50,395 nucleotides of DNA from a virus. Location of the stretch: positions 1 to 50,395 of IMG/VR virus record IMGVR_UViG_3300044635_001679; one strand, given 5' to 3'. A program made the translations under genes and the position numbers. Shown one piece after another: positions 8,069 to 18,519 of this stretch (the first letter of the stretch is position 1; each line of letters starts with the position of its first letter). The notes beneath the pieces were generated by a model. The model worked only from the letters and a program-made list of their open reading frames with translations, was not told where the DNA came from and searched no databases.

Positions 8069-10270
8069 TTATGCAGGATAGTAACTATGTGTTACAGGGA
8101 TAAGACTAAAGGTTTTTGACTCATCATATTGTTCATCATAATAAGGACGCTTCAACTGATAGTCTACTAAGAAAGTATTATGATATTTGATATTACCATC
8201 AGGTGTTATTTTCCATTCTGATACAGGTATTTTAGTAATACTTAACCAGTCACTAGTTGCATTTTCTATATAAGTTTCAAGCAGGATATCGTCATTTATT
8301 CTGTAAATAGAATTACCTATTAGATTATCAGACTTTAGCAGTCGAGAAGGTGGATAATAAATCGTAGAACAAAAGGGTACAGTAATTGGGTTTGTGTGTA
8401 TATACTTATGTATCTGATTACAGATAAATGAATTTGTGTTAGAACTAGCTCTTCCAAGTTGAGAGAAACTATTACCTCCCGCAAAGTAGGAATAAGACGT
8501 AACAAACTTTTCCACATTAACGTTTGTAGGTTCGTGACTTAGATAATAATTCCAAAAACAACCATTATCTAAAATAATAGCCCAAGGAAATGGTAACTCA
8601 AAAGGGCGATAATCAAAAGAGTCTAAACTTTTTGTTACTACTTTAGGAACTGATTTAAACTGCGTTATTTGAATTGTAAACCAATAACGACCGCTATAAA
8701 CGTTGGTGTTATTAGGAGAATATAATTCAAAGTCTATTGTAGATATTTTCCCTCTAACAATATAGGCACTATCTTCAATCATAAAAGAAGTAATAATATT
8801 CTCATTTATATATGGAGTTAAATCATAGTCGGGTTCATAATCTTCTGGTACTATACCTAAGTAACCAAAATCTATTTTTATTCTGAAAGATGTAGTTTCT
8901 CTAGTGATAGTTAAATTAGTATCAGAATTAAGTTGCATCGGTCGCTTCGGTAATCTCAACCATTTTCCATTACTATTTAAAATTAAATTATTTGAACCTT
9001 CCGTATCCTCATAAGTTTTTAAAGTTAAAACTTCATTTTTACTGGTGATTTCTTGTGTTTTAGTTATTATATTTCTAGCGAAAGGATAATCAGGTAAAGT
9101 TTCCATAGTAATCCAATCTTTTGATTCTTTTTCAATTTCAAAAGTAGTGGTAATATATTTCTTTTTCCACGACATTACTAACAACTCACCTGACATAGTT
9201 TCATTAAACGTATAATTATATAAAAACGAGTATTGATAAGTGTTTTCATCTCCTGGTAAATTATTTCTGAATTTTGTTTTTGTAGATGAATAATTGAATG
9301 TAGTATTTCCTGTTGGTAGCCATGTTTGATGTTGTATTGTTTTATTTCGCCATGCAAACGTACGATCTTTCATGCTTAAATAACTAAATTGGGAATCATA
9401 CGTAAAATAGATGAATGCCTCCGTTAAATCAACAGTAATACTTCCGCTCAATTCAAATATTTGTCCATTAAAAATATAGTAATTTTTGTTCTTAGGTAAA
9501 ATATTAGCTGTAGCTGTTCCAATATTTATATAAGCATTATCAATTGTGCTATTATTTCTTAATAAACTAGGAATTTGTTCAAATATATCTCCAATACCAT
9601 CTTCTATAAACGATTGATAAATACCATTACCTAAGTAAGTAAAGTTACCATAAAAATCAGAAACTATTTTAACAACACTTTTATCTTCTTTTTGAATAGT
9701 AAATATATTCCTACTGTATGATCTACTTTCTACACCACCATAATTTATAGGCGGAAACTCATGACTTCTAGTAGCTGCCAAATATTTACCATTTCCTGCA
9801 TTTTGAAGAAAAGCATCACTACCATCATAGTAAATCAACGCTTCTGATTGCTCAAAACCTAATGTTGGATCTGTAACTATTCTTTTTAATTTATAATTAC
9901 CACCACCCGTCAACCAATATTCAAAATCTTTCTCTCCTTCTGGTTTGGTATTAGAGTTGTATTCAGTATTAAAATCTGATTGCAGCAAAGTAATAACAGG
10001 ATAGACTAATTCCTCTATCAAAGGTTTACGTCTACTTCTCTTACTATTAATAATATTTTTTCTACCTTCACTATTACTACTACCAACAACAAGTAACCAT
10101 CTACCCTCATAAGGTACTATGAAACCTACTCCAATAGGTTGAGAGTTAGAAATAATGTTAGTATATGTTTTCTTGTCATCACTAACAAATACTTTACCGT
10201 TCCAATAACCAGCAATAACTTCTTGTTGAAGTGATAGTTTAATCTCATCTATTAATTTACGTTCGTTCAT
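8069..10270 (-). CDS. Large beta-rich tail or receptor-binding protein
   Basis: 733 residues, beta-strand rich with many Tyr, Asn, Ser and Thr and no membrane segment. The N-terminal block EVIAGYWNGKVFVSDDKKTY and the C-terminal SYSYFAGGN and IILDNGCFW blocks suggest a virion surface protein. Three genes with 2-base spacing (14210 down to 8069) form a fibre cassette. IILDNGCF resembles IALDNGCF in the protein at 21825-22448, hinting at a shared small fold. Enzymatic activity cannot be judged. Confidence 0.6.
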   Translation of the reverse strand: MNERKLIDEIKLSLQQEVIAGYWNGKVFVSDDKKTYTNIISNSQPIGVGFIVPYEGRWLLVVGSSNSEGRKNIINSKRSRRKPLIEELVYPVITLLQSDFNTEYNSNTKPEGEKDFEYWLTGGGNYKLKRIVTDPTLGFEQSEALIYYDGSDAFLQNAGNGKYLAATRSHEFPPINYGGVESRSYSRNIFTIQKEDKSVVKIVSDFYGNFTYLGNGIYQSFIEDGIGDIFEQIPSLLRNNSTIDNAYINIGTATANILPKNKNYYIFNGQIFELSGSITVDLTEAFIYFTYDSQFSYLSMKDRTFAWRNKTIQHQTWLPTGNTTFNYSSTKTKFRNNLPGDENTYQYSFLYNYTFNETMSGELLVMSWKKKYITTTFEIEKESKDWITMETLPDYPFARNIITKTQEITSKNEVLTLKTYEDTEGSNNLILNSNGKWLRLPKRPMQLNSDTNLTITRETTSFRIKIDFGYLGIVPEDYEPDYDLTPYINENIITSFMIEDSAYIVRGKISTIDFELYSPNNTNVYSGRYWFTIQITQFKSVPKVVTKSLDSFDYRPFELPFPWAIILDNGCFWNYYLSHEPTNVNVEKFVTSYSYFAGGNSFSQLGRASSNTNSFICNQIHKYIHTNPITVPFCSTIYYPPSRLLKSDNLIGNSIYRINDDILLETYIENATSDWLSITKIPVSEWKITPDGNIKYHNTFLVDYQLKRPYYDEQYDESKTFSLIPVTHSYYPA

Positions 10271-10272
10271 AA

Positions 10273-10989
10273 TTAAACATTCAAATAAGTATTTGTTTCA
10301 GGGTTAAAATTAGCTGTGTATCTAACAGCTTTTGTTAGCCGCAAATGGGATAAATAAAATCTAGCGAATGACAGATAATTATTTACTCCATTTGTACCTA
10401 TTACAATCCTTGACCCTGTAAAGCTTTCACTTGAGCTAAAGCTGACAGTTAGTACACCATTTAAATACCATCTGAAGTTATTCCCTTCTCTAACTAATGC
10501 GTGATGTTGCCACACATTAGTAGTTAAATTCTGTAAATTTGTTACAGCTGCATTCTGCCTCCAAAAAGAAAAAGTGGTAGCAAAGTTACCATACACAGGG
10601 TTAAGAGTGACGATACTAGGAAATACTGCACTGTCATTCCAAGCCATGATACTATTAGGGTTGGCAGCAAAAGGATACACCCACATTTCAAGGGTAAAAT
10701 TACTTGACCCTAAAGTATAGATACTATCTACTGGTGTACCTATAAAACAATTGTTTGTGCCATCGAAGTATAAGCTACTACCACCATATTTACTTTGTGC
10801 TGTGCTTATCTGAGCATTACCAAACACAGAAATAGTTTTGGGACTTGGTGAGCTATCAGTGATTGCTGTACTACCGTTAGTACCATCACCCTTCAAAAAT
10901 AGAACTACATTGGCTGCATATGGATCTGTAGTTCCACCACCCCCACTACTAACAATAAAATTAAAGAAACCAACTGGAAAAGTAAACAT
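10273..10989 (-). CDS. LamG/concanavalin-like fibre protein
   Basis: 238 residues. After a Gly-rich lead (SGGGGTTDPYAANVV) comes a complete LamG-like jelly roll: SSLYFDGTNN, FTLEMWVYP, WQHHALVREGNNFRWYLNG and FARFYLSHLRLTKAVRYT. Such domains bind carbohydrate and are common on phage fibres. It sits two bases from its neighbours in the fibre cassette. Confidence 0.75.
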   Translation of the reverse strand: MFTFPVGFFNFIVSSGGGGTTDPYAANVVLFLKGDGTNGSTAITDSSPSPKTISVFGNAQISTAQSKYGGSSLYFDGTNNCFIGTPVDSIYTLGSSNFTLEMWVYPFAANPNSIMAWNDSAVFPSIVTLNPVYGNFATTFSFWRQNAAVTNLQNLTTNVWQHHALVREGNNFRWYLNGVLTVSFSSSESFTGSRIVIGTNGVNNYLSFARFYLSHLRLTKAVRYTANFNPETNTYLNV

Positions 10990-10991
10990 AA

Positions 10992-13900
10992 TTAAACAAC
11001 CTCTACTACTATGGGAGATAAAGTAATTGCACTAGCGGATCTTGCTATTCCAGTTAACATATTAACTCTATTTGCTGATGTATTAAAAGTAGTTGTATCT
11101 CCTACTAACCTCTTGAATATAGCATTAAGTGTGATAGTTCTACTTCCAGTTGCGTCTTGAATTAAGTAGATAATATAAGTTGCCCCAACCTGTATATTGT
11201 TCATGTTCAAAGTCAGATTTCCTGTAACCGTTAGTATGAAAACATTACTAGCACTACCATCTAATGTAACTGTACCACTAGCAGAATTATTAACAACAGG
11301 TGTAGCATATTGTGTTTGAGTAAATGCTTGAACTCTATTAAGAGATGCTAATGTTCTAACAGTTCCATTACTAACATCTCTAGTTTTAAATAAGCTGTCT
11401 GCACTATCAACATAAAAACCAACTTCGTTAGTAGATGTAGTAATAGGACTTCCAACAGGAGTAAGAATAAATCCTGATGAAACATTCATACTACCATTAG
11501 CACCTTGTGGAATACCAAAGTTAAGTACCACATTACCGTTACTTCCTGTATTAGTAACTGTAGCACTAGATCCCGCACTTAATGTACTGACAGTTCCGAT
11601 AGATGTAGTTGGAGCAAGTGGTAATCCAAATGCTAATACAGCAGCACTTGTAGTTCCAGTATTAGTTACAGTAGGAGATTGATTAGGATTAAGTGTAGTT
11701 ACAGTGCCAACATTAACAGTTGCGCTAGTTCCACTACTAGCTAACGTAATAGTATCACTAGTTGCATCAGTTGTAATAGTCATTCCTGTACCAGCAATTA
11801 ATGTAAGAGTATCACTAGCACTGTCAGCTACTACATTATTTTGACCACTAACTGCAATTGTACTAAATGTATTACTAACACTACTACCTGTGATAGTTAA
11901 TGTATCGGTTGTAGGATTAGTAGTTAAAGTAATACCACTACCAGCAACTAAGGTTAAAGTATCAGAAGAAGTATCGGCAACTATATCACTTTGTCCTGCT
12001 ACAGATAAGGTAGAAAAAGTATTGTTAGCTGCATTACTAGCGATAGTCAATGTATCTGTAGTTGCATTAGTAGTTAAAGTAATACCACTCCCAGCTTCAA
12101 TAGTTAATGTATCAGTTCCACTATCAGCAACTATGTTAGATTGTCCTGCTACTACAATAGTGCTAAATGTATTACTAACACTAGTTCCAGTAATAGTAAT
12201 AGCATCAGTTGTTGCATTAGTAGTTAATGTAATACCTGTTCCTGCTACAAGAGTTAAGGTGTCGTTACTATTATCAGCTACTACATTACTCTGACCACTA
12301 ACGGCAATAGTTCCAAATGATGGTGTACTAACGCTAATATTACCATCTAACACCCAAGTATCATTAACTTTCTTATAAATATTAGCAGTATCATAGTTAA
12401 GATAATATGCGCCGTTTTCACCTAATGAATTACTTGGAATACCATTATCGCTATACCATACTGTAGCTACTGTTTCAAATATAGTTTGTAGATCAGCAGT
12501 AATTTCATACAACTCGCTAACACTATGATCAATTACTGTAACTACTCCACTATAAACAAACGCAATTAACACTTCGTAACTACCACTTGTAAAAGTAGAT
12601 GCAACAGTAGTAGTAGTTGGTGTAACTGAAGTAGGTTTGTACAATCCATAGTCACTAGCTACAGATGGTAACGCCGCACTTGAGAACTCACTATAATCAA
12701 CAGTCCAACTATCACTTGTTACATTAGGAGTTATAATTTTTTCTATTTTGAAATACTGGTTACTACTGTTCTTAATATATATAACAACTTTACTTGCATT
12801 AAACTTACCTTTATTTAATCCTGCTATTAACGTATCAGGATAATCACTTCTTATTGCAGTAGGATAATTAACTGTTACTGTTAGTTGTTTAGTGTTATCT
12901 AAGTTAACATTACCATAACTAGTTACAATACCAGTGCCATTAACTGTACTGACCTTACAACGTTTAGCAACACCATCTAATGTATTAGCTGCATTAACAA
13001 AAGCAGTACCGTTACTAGATAGAAAAATATTCTGGTTAGCAGTATTAGCAGTAAGTCCTGTAACAATGTAATCACCAAGAGCATTAAGTTCCTGTTTAGC
13101 AACAATACCACTACCAGCTAATCGTAATAGTGATAAACCAGTATTAGGAACAATGCGCCATTTATTTCTATCTTGATAAATCAAGTTACCAAATACTCCA
13201 GGTGTGTAAATACCTGTAGTTGGTGAAAACTGTAAGTAAGCACTAATAGCAGCATTATATGGAATTGCACCACTTAATTGTTCGGCACGAAATTGAGGTG
13301 ATACTTTAATTACTACTGCATTATTAGGTTGTAAATCTTCAGTTAATGTTAACCATTCAACTTTAGGATCATAAGTTATTGGATTACTACTTGTTGTTAT
13401 ATCAAGAACAGCATTGGTTAAGTTAACATAACCCATTATTTCTAACTCAAACATTCCGCTGAAACGTTGAGAGTAATCTTCATCTCCTAATCTAATAAGA
13501 CAACTAATTCTAGTACCACTAGGAATGTCATCATCTCCATCATTACGTAACCAATATAAAACACCCTCTCCTGTACTACCATCACACAAGTAATTAGGAG
13601 TAACAACAGTTAAGTTAGGTGTTCTTACATCAACATCACAACCACCACTTGAACTAGTGTTACTTTGATATGTACTTATTGATCCAATTCGTAACCATCT
13701 ACCAGTTGTAGCGTTAAGTACATTAAGGTTATCAACAGTCTTATCACTATACTTGTCATACTTGTAATAGTAGTTAAGTGATGTAATGTAACGACATAAA
13801 CCTTGTTCTGGTGTTACAGGTAATCCCGCAGGATTAGCTACAGTACGTTCAACTAACGTTAATTTGAATACTTGATTAGTAGTTAATACAAGAGGGGTAG

Positions 13901-14210
13901 AAAAATCTACTTTACTCACACTAGCTATTTGAGTTAAAGTAGTAACATCATTAGTTAATGATGCACCAATAATAATGTTTTGCCAGTCTTCACCAGCTAA
14001 TATTGTAGGTAATGTAATAGTTAATTTACTTGTTGTAGTTAACGTAACAGCAGTTAATGTTGATGTTAGTGATAAACCAACACGATTCTCTGCTATTAGT
14101 CCTACATAATAAGTTCCTGTTACACCTAAGTTACCATTGTTAGTAACTACAAAAGTGTTACCTGATATTGGTAAGGTTGATCTCCCAGAAGCGTAACTTG
14201 TATAAGTCAT
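10992..14210 (-). CDS. Tail fibre with tandem beta repeats
   Basis: 1072 residues. The middle (about residues 635-820, DNA 11.75-12.3 kb) holds about four copies of a 45-48 residue unit of the form NTFSTI.VAGQSN.VAD followed by DTLTL.AG.GITLTTNATTD. Two TVTNTG...FG.P segments follow. This architecture is typical of trimeric beta-helical fibres, especially in cyanophages as I know them. The C terminus (TVTLDGSASNVFILTVTG) looks like a tip domain. Copies of the dispersed motif occur at 12008 and 13017. It probably determines host binding. Confidence 0.82.
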   Translation of the reverse strand: MTYTSYASGRSTLPISGNTFVVTNNGNLGVTGTYYVGLIAENRVGLSLTSTLTAVTLTTTSKLTITLPTILAGEDWQNIIIGASLTNDVTTLTQIASVSKVDFSTPLVLTTNQVFKLTLVERTVANPAGLPVTPEQGLCRYITSLNYYYKYDKYSDKTVDNLNVLNATTGRWLRIGSISTYQSNTSSSGGCDVDVRTPNLTVVTPNYLCDGSTGEGVLYWLRNDGDDDIPSGTRISCLIRLGDEDYSQRFSGMFELEIMGYVNLTNAVLDITTSSNPITYDPKVEWLTLTEDLQPNNAVVIKVSPQFRAEQLSGAIPYNAAISAYLQFSPTTGIYTPGVFGNLIYQDRNKWRIVPNTGLSLLRLAGSGIVAKQELNALGDYIVTGLTANTANQNIFLSSNGTAFVNAANTLDGVAKRCKVSTVNGTGIVTSYGNVNLDNTKQLTVTVNYPTAIRSDYPDTLIAGLNKGKFNASKVVIYIKNSSNQYFKIEKIITPNVTSDSWTVDYSEFSSAALPSVASDYGLYKPTSVTPTTTTVASTFTSGSYEVLIAFVYSGVVTVIDHSVSELYEITADLQTIFETVATVWYSDNGIPSNSLGENGAYYLNYDTANIYKKVNDTWVLDGNISVSTPSFGTIAVSGQSNVVADNSNDTLTLVAGTGITLTTNATTDAITITGTSVSNTFSTIVVAGQSNIVADSGTDTLTIEAGSGITLTTNATTDTLTIASNAANNTFSTLSVAGQSDIVADTSSDTLTLVAGSGITLTTNPTTDTLTITGSSVSNTFSTIAVSGQNNVVADSASDTLTLIAGTGMTITTDATSDTITLASSGTSATVNVGTVTTLNPNQSPTVTNTGTTSAAVLAFGLPLAPTTSIGTVSTLSAGSSATVTNTGSNGNVVLNFGIPQGANGSMNVSSGFILTPVGSPITTSTNEVGFYVDSADSLFKTRDVSNGTVRTLASLNRVQAFTQTQYATPVVNNSASGTVTLDGSASNVFILTVTGNLTLNMNNIQVGATYIIYLIQDATGSRTITLNAIFKRLVGDTTTFNTSANRVNMLTGIARSASAITLSPIVVEVV

Positions 14211-14272
14211 ACCGTAATGTGTTATTGTTTGTTCTATCTATTCATTGTAGTAGTTTAATTTAGGAGACGTAA

Positions 14273-14860
14273 ATGAATAACTTAGATAATGTAATAGTTG
14301 GTGATACTGTTGTTTATGCAACTAGAGTTAGCACACGTTTGATTACAGTAACTCATGTTACTAAGACACAAATAATATGTGGTAGTAATAAGTTCAATAA
14401 GGAAACTGGTAATTTAATTAGACCTAAAAATAAATACAATTGGTTAGATAATCCTCATATTTATTTACCAACACCTAAACAATTAGAGGAGTTAAGAGTT
14501 AATCAATTACGTAAAAAGTTAATTAATGATATAGAAGAAGTTGACTTACAACATATATCAAGTGACGTATTAGCTAAAGTATATGAGTTACTTTGTAATG
14601 GTAGTAGTAATTACGATAAGAGAATAGATGAACTTGAATCTAAAGTAACAGAACTAGAAGAAAAGAATGATGAGTTAAGAGATCAAGTACGAAACTTAGA
14701 ATATGAACTTCAAGAACGTAATACTAATCACAGTTATTTAATTAAACAATTAATTCAATTAGCACGTAATAATATAACTCCATATTCACAACAAGATAAT
14801 GATGTATGGGGAATACAACAAGAGATAGAAAAAATATTAAATGTTTCATTAGCTGATTAA
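14273..14860 (+). CDS. Coiled-coil protein with N-terminal beta barrel
   Basis: 195 residues, TAGGAG nine bases before the ATG. The first 50 residues (VGDTVVYATRVSTRLITVTH) look like a small SH3-like barrel known in phage hypotheticals; residues 118-152 form a coiled coil (RIDELESKVTELEEKNDELR). EIEK near the end is from the motif copy at 14823. It is a + strand gene set between two - strand tail cassettes and may be regulatory or DNA-associated; function unknown. Confidence 0.65.
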   Translation: MNNLDNVIVGDTVVYATRVSTRLITVTHVTKTQIICGSNKFNKETGNLIRPKNKYNWLDNPHIYLPTPKQLEELRVNQLRKKLINDIEEVDLQHISSDVLAKVYELLCNGSSNYDKRIDELESKVTELEEKNDELRDQVRNLEYELQERNTNHSYLIKQLIQLARNNITPYSQQDNDVWGIQQEIEKILNVSLAD

Positions 14861-14965
14861 TCGTCCTTTATTTTCTATCTCTTTTCCGGCAGGTACTCTA
14901 GTAATAAGATTAACTAGACTAACGCTATAATATCAAAGTAAAGTACATCATTAAGGGAACAGCTA

Positions 14966-15280
14966 ATGTCTGTAGAGCAATTCAAGACTAATTTAACTAA
15001 ACTCAAAGCTAAAGTTATAGCTAATAAGACTTACATTAAAGTAAGTGGATTAGCTAAACTAGTTATTGCAACAGCAACTACATTTATTAAGTGCATTAAG
15101 TTGTCATACGATGTAACTGTACTAGAACAACGTAAAGCTGAACTAGAAGAAATGTTTAGTGATATAGAAGTAGAGGAAATACCTATTGATGATATTGAGA
15201 ATTTAAGTATTGATGAAATAGCATACCGTATTGCTAGTGAAATGAAGAAAACTATTTGTGAAATAAAGGTAGAAAAATAA
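14966..15280 (+). CDS. Small protein with basic N terminus and acidic C terminus
   Basis: 104 residues, AAGGGA before the ATG. The first 45 residues are Lys-rich with a hydrophobic stretch (GLAKLVIATATTFIKCIKL) that could be membrane-associated or an amphipathic helix; the rest is acidic. Ends KVEK from the motif copy at 15267. Unknown function. Confidence 0.6.
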   Translation: MSVEQFKTNLTKLKAKVIANKTYIKVSGLAKLVIATATTFIKCIKLSYDVTVLEQRKAELEEMFSDIEVEEIPIDDIENLSIDEIAYRIASEMKKTICEIKVEK

Positions 15281-15289
15281 GATAATTAA

Positions 15290-15335
15290 CTAAGCGGCGA
15301 ATCAACTACAACTGTTACGCCGCTATTGTTTTACT
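15290..15335. terminator. GCGGCG hairpin terminator between convergent genes
   Basis: GCGGCG (15294-15299) pairs with CGCCGC (15318-15323), followed on + by TATTGTTTTA. It separates the convergent genes at 14966 (+) and 15331 (-) and can serve both. Confidence 0.55.
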
Positions 15336-15507
15336 TACTGTTTAACTTATTACTACTAACAACATTATTGTTTATCTTAGGGACTTTAATTTGAGTCCCT
15401 TTTATATCAACTACATAATTTTTTTCTACCTCTGTTACAGTTACTTTGCGTTGCAATAACTTTTTTAGTTCATCTTTGAGTTTCTGTAATAGTTCTTCTT
15501 GTGTCAT
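15331..15507 (-). CDS. Small coupled coiled-coil protein
   Basis: 58 residues (begins MTQEELLQKLKDELKKLLQR), whose ATG overlaps the TGA of the tail hub gene as ATGA. Such overlap strongly indicates translational coupling. Helical first half; TEVEKN in the middle is encoded by a reverse-orientation motif copy (15421-15431). Function unknown, possibly a hub accessory. Confidence 0.6.
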   Translation of the reverse strand: MTQEELLQKLKDELKKLLQRKVTVTEVEKNYVVDIKGTQIKVPKINNNVVSSNKLNSK

Positions 15508-18320
15508 CGTCCACGTCCCGGTAATGCACTTGGTAATAGTGATCCCAACGTTATATCTTTTTTAATTATATCTAATATACCACTATTACTGTTATTACTA
15601 TTAGGTTTAGGGATAGCTTCTTTAATGCTACTAACGTTAATATTATCCCTATCTATTCCCATTGTTAATTGAGTAGTACCAGTAACAAGAGGTAATCTAG
15701 TAACTGTATTAATACCTTCAAATACAAAGTTATGTTGAACTGAGATTACCCTGCGTTTATACGTTGTTCCTTCCACACTTAATACAACTTTATCACCACT
15801 CTTAATACTTAGATTTAATGGGATAGTACAACTACTACTTAGAGTATTACGAATATCATCAATTTTAAGTTGATTAGTTACAGCACTAATTACTTCATCT
15901 ACACTAGTAGCTTTTTCAAAACTTAAACTACTTGCACGTGGGAATCCGCCGTTATATGGACTTGTGAATAGTACATATCTAAACTGTTTTTGTTCTTTAG
16001 GTTTATCTTCTTTCTTAGATTCTACGAGTTCATAAGGTTTAGGTTTTTTTGTGTGAACAGGTGGTATCCCATCAGATTGACTTGTGCTTGTTTCTTCTAG
16101 AACTGCACCAAATCCAGGTTCTTGTGATGAAAAGGTAGAGTTAAAAGTTATGTACCGATCTTGTTCTGGTATACCATCAACTGCAAAGACAGCTTTACTT
16201 GTATTTTTAGATTCTAATATTTTAATGAAACTACGACGATATGATTCTTCACCTGTGATGAGTGGTGGATAATATGGTTCAGGTGGATTTGCTTTAACAT
16301 CACGTAATAAGTTCTTAGGGTTATCAACTTGTAAATAGCAACTTATTTCTTCTGCTTCACTAATAGCAAACATAGGTTCAACATAATCAGGACGTACTTC
16401 CCAACTACTAGAACCATCTTTGTTACACTTTTTGTAAAATTTCTCTTCATTTTCAAAGTTTTTATAGTAATCACGATGTGCGTTTAACAGATATCTTTTT
16501 GCACCATATAATGGTACATATCGAAATCTATAAGTATCATTTTTAGCTATTTCAAAATCAGTAGGTTTAGGACTATTGTCTTTATAATTAAATTCAAGAT
16601 AATATTTTTGTGTATAAATATCATCACCTTCCGCTTCAGGACGTAATAACCTACTACCTACAATGTCATATCCAAGTAAATAACCAGTTCCACTACCAGC
16701 ACTTAAACCGTCATCGTATAAATAAGTAGTTACTTTTTCTTCAATTAAAACCCACCAATTCGCAGGATAATCTTCTTCTAAGATAGGTTTTAAATCATTA
16801 GCATTAACAGTAATCACTTTTGTTATATCTACAGCCCTATATGCAAAACCATAACGTCTTGTTATTTCAGAAATAGGAAAACCATCTTCTTCTGTTACTA
16901 TAACTATGGTTTTAGTTACACCACTCTTATCAAAGTTAAGAGATAAATCAGTTAACTTAATTACATTAGGAGGACAAAAAGGAGCATCAAGATCACCTTT
17001 ATTGTAAGTTCTTCTTTTAATTTTACGTTGTTGATAACGTGGCGGTAAAGTTTGAGTTGGTTCATTTACATCTACAATCTTATTACCACTATTATCAAAT
17101 ACATCAGAAACAACATAATTTTGTAATGTAGGTTTAGGTATTAAGTTATTATCTTCAAAGGTAGAAAAAATAGGTTTACTTGTTATTGTTGTTGGAACAA
17201 GTGCTGTGTAATTAATGTTATTAATACTAATATTACCTGAACTTAACGGCGCAATTGGTTTACGATTTATTGTTGTATTGAAGTTAGACAACAACATACC
17301 ATCGTTAATATAATGGGTTTGTACTGTATTAATATTACGTACTTGAATAGTATTACCGTCTGAATAATCAATTACACTACTTTTAATATCTAACCATTTT
17401 TCTATCTCTCCTGAAAGAGTTGTAGTTATGCTATCAGGTGTATTAGTAGGAACTTTAATTGAAGCATTTAAACCTGAAATTCTCGCTCCGATTTTACCTG
17501 CTATAGCATTAATAGATGTATAATTATTACTATTAATTGGGTTATAACCTATCTGACATTCTGGATCTTGAAAGTTATTTTTTAATACACCAGGATTAGT
17601 ATTAAGTTCAATGGGTAGATTCATATACATCTCCCACTTACCACGTAGACTAACCGATACTGTTGCTGAGTAATCTTCTTTACTTACATCTTCACTATAA
17701 CTATTTACAAGAAAACTATATCCGTATATATCTACTAATGCGCCAGTTTTGAAAATTGTACGATATTGTTGTAATAGGTTAGGTTTAGTTATAAATACTA
17801 AATTAGCAGTAGGATGATCCTGCCAACTATCTGTTATACTAAATCCGCCAATGGCAGGTAAGCTGTAGAAAAAAGATGGTATTGTTCTAACAGCTAACGT
17901 ATCAATAGGTAGTTTATTAATGTAACTAACAGTATTTAATGTACTCGAACTGTAAATAGTAACTACATTATTATTGAAAGTAAATTCGCCTGGTAACGGA
18001 TTACTGTAATCACTAGCTAACTTAAAGGTAGTATTATTACTTGTAACTGTTAATGGAATATTAGTTGTAGTAAAATTATATGTATTAAATTCAGATCCAA
18101 CAGTAACACTTGTATTAACTTGAGTTAGTTCTTGAAATAGTTTAGTTAATAAACCACTTCCAGTAAACGAAGTATTAGGTTTAAGAATAGATAAGTTATT
18201 AGCACTGTTAGCATAATATTCAAAGTAAGATAAGTTAGGAGAAGTAAGTTGCCACATGAAATACGTTAATGATAGAGAAACTACAGTTACTAATGAGTTA
18301 GGACTTACCACTACTATCAA
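15504..18320 (-). CDS. Putative tail hub or baseplate protein
   Basis: 938 residues (917 if the second ATG, at 18257, is used). Located between the distal-tail candidate and the fibre cassette, the usual hub position. The N-terminal half is beta-rich; the middle is charged and Tyr-rich (GFAYRAVDITKVITVNANDL, DYYKNFENEEKFYKK); a Pro/Lys linker (HTKKPKPYELVESKKEDKPK) precedes a C-terminal domain with TIPLNLSIKSGDKVVLSVEG, reminiscent of hub domain barrels. Neither start has a clear Shine-Dalgarno sequence. The ATG at 18257 forms a CATG shared with the start of the + gene at 18256. Confidence 0.6.
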   Translation of the reverse strand: MIVVVSPNSLVTVVSLSLTYFMWQLTSPNLSYFEYYANSANNLSILKPNTSFTGSGLLTKLFQELTQVNTSVTVGSEFNTYNFTTTNIPLTVTSNNTTFKLASDYSNPLPGEFTFNNNVVTIYSSSTLNTVSYINKLPIDTLAVRTIPSFFYSLPAIGGFSITDSWQDHPTANLVFITKPNLLQQYRTIFKTGALVDIYGYSFLVNSYSEDVSKEDYSATVSVSLRGKWEMYMNLPIELNTNPGVLKNNFQDPECQIGYNPINSNNYTSINAIAGKIGARISGLNASIKVPTNTPDSITTTLSGEIEKWLDIKSSVIDYSDGNTIQVRNINTVQTHYINDGMLLSNFNTTINRKPIAPLSSGNISINNINYTALVPTTITSKPIFSTFEDNNLIPKPTLQNYVVSDVFDNSGNKIVDVNEPTQTLPPRYQQRKIKRRTYNKGDLDAPFCPPNVIKLTDLSLNFDKSGVTKTIVIVTEEDGFPISEITRRYGFAYRAVDITKVITVNANDLKPILEEDYPANWWVLIEEKVTTYLYDDGLSAGSGTGYLLGYDIVGSRLLRPEAEGDDIYTQKYYLEFNYKDNSPKPTDFEIAKNDTYRFRYVPLYGAKRYLLNAHRDYYKNFENEEKFYKKCNKDGSSSWEVRPDYVEPMFAISEAEEISCYLQVDNPKNLLRDVKANPPEPYYPPLITGEESYRRSFIKILESKNTSKAVFAVDGIPEQDRYITFNSTFSSQEPGFGAVLEETSTSQSDGIPPVHTKKPKPYELVESKKEDKPKEQKQFRYVLFTSPYNGGFPRASSLSFEKATSVDEVISAVTNQLKIDDIRNTLSSSCTIPLNLSIKSGDKVVLSVEGTTYKRRVISVQHNFVFEGINTVTRLPLVTGTTQLTMGIDRDNINVSSIKEAIPKPNSNNSNSGILDIIKKDITLGSLLPSALPGRGR

Positions 18321-18519
18321 TTGGGAAAGTCAGTTTCTCAAACAAACAATAAGTTATATCTATGATGGTAACTTACTACAAGAAGAACGTATAGTACAAC
18401 TTGATAAGTTAACAGGTGATGTTAAGATAGTTATTTGTGTTTATCATAATAATGGTAACTACACTATTACTGTTATTGATGGTAGTGAAGTTGAAATAAG
18501 AGAGGTAGAAAAAAAGTAA
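18256..18519 (+). CDS. Small protein antiparallel to the hub gene start
   Basis: 87 residues, preceded by TTAGGAG. Beta-rich (LLQEERIVQLDKLTGDVKIV) with a charged C terminus (EVEIREVEKK), where EVEK is a motif copy (18503-18513). Its start overlaps head-on the start region of the - strand hub gene, so one promoter must lie inside the other gene. Unknown function. Confidence 0.6.
   Translation: MKYVNDRETTVTNELGLTTTINWESQFLKQTISYIYDGNLLQEERIVQLDKLTGDVKIVICVYHNNGNYTITVIDGSEVEIREVEKK

Noticed and set aside
11890-12294. + strand open frame opposite the fibre repeats
   Set aside because: Antisense shadow of the repetitive fibre gene; low-complexity product and no ribosome site.
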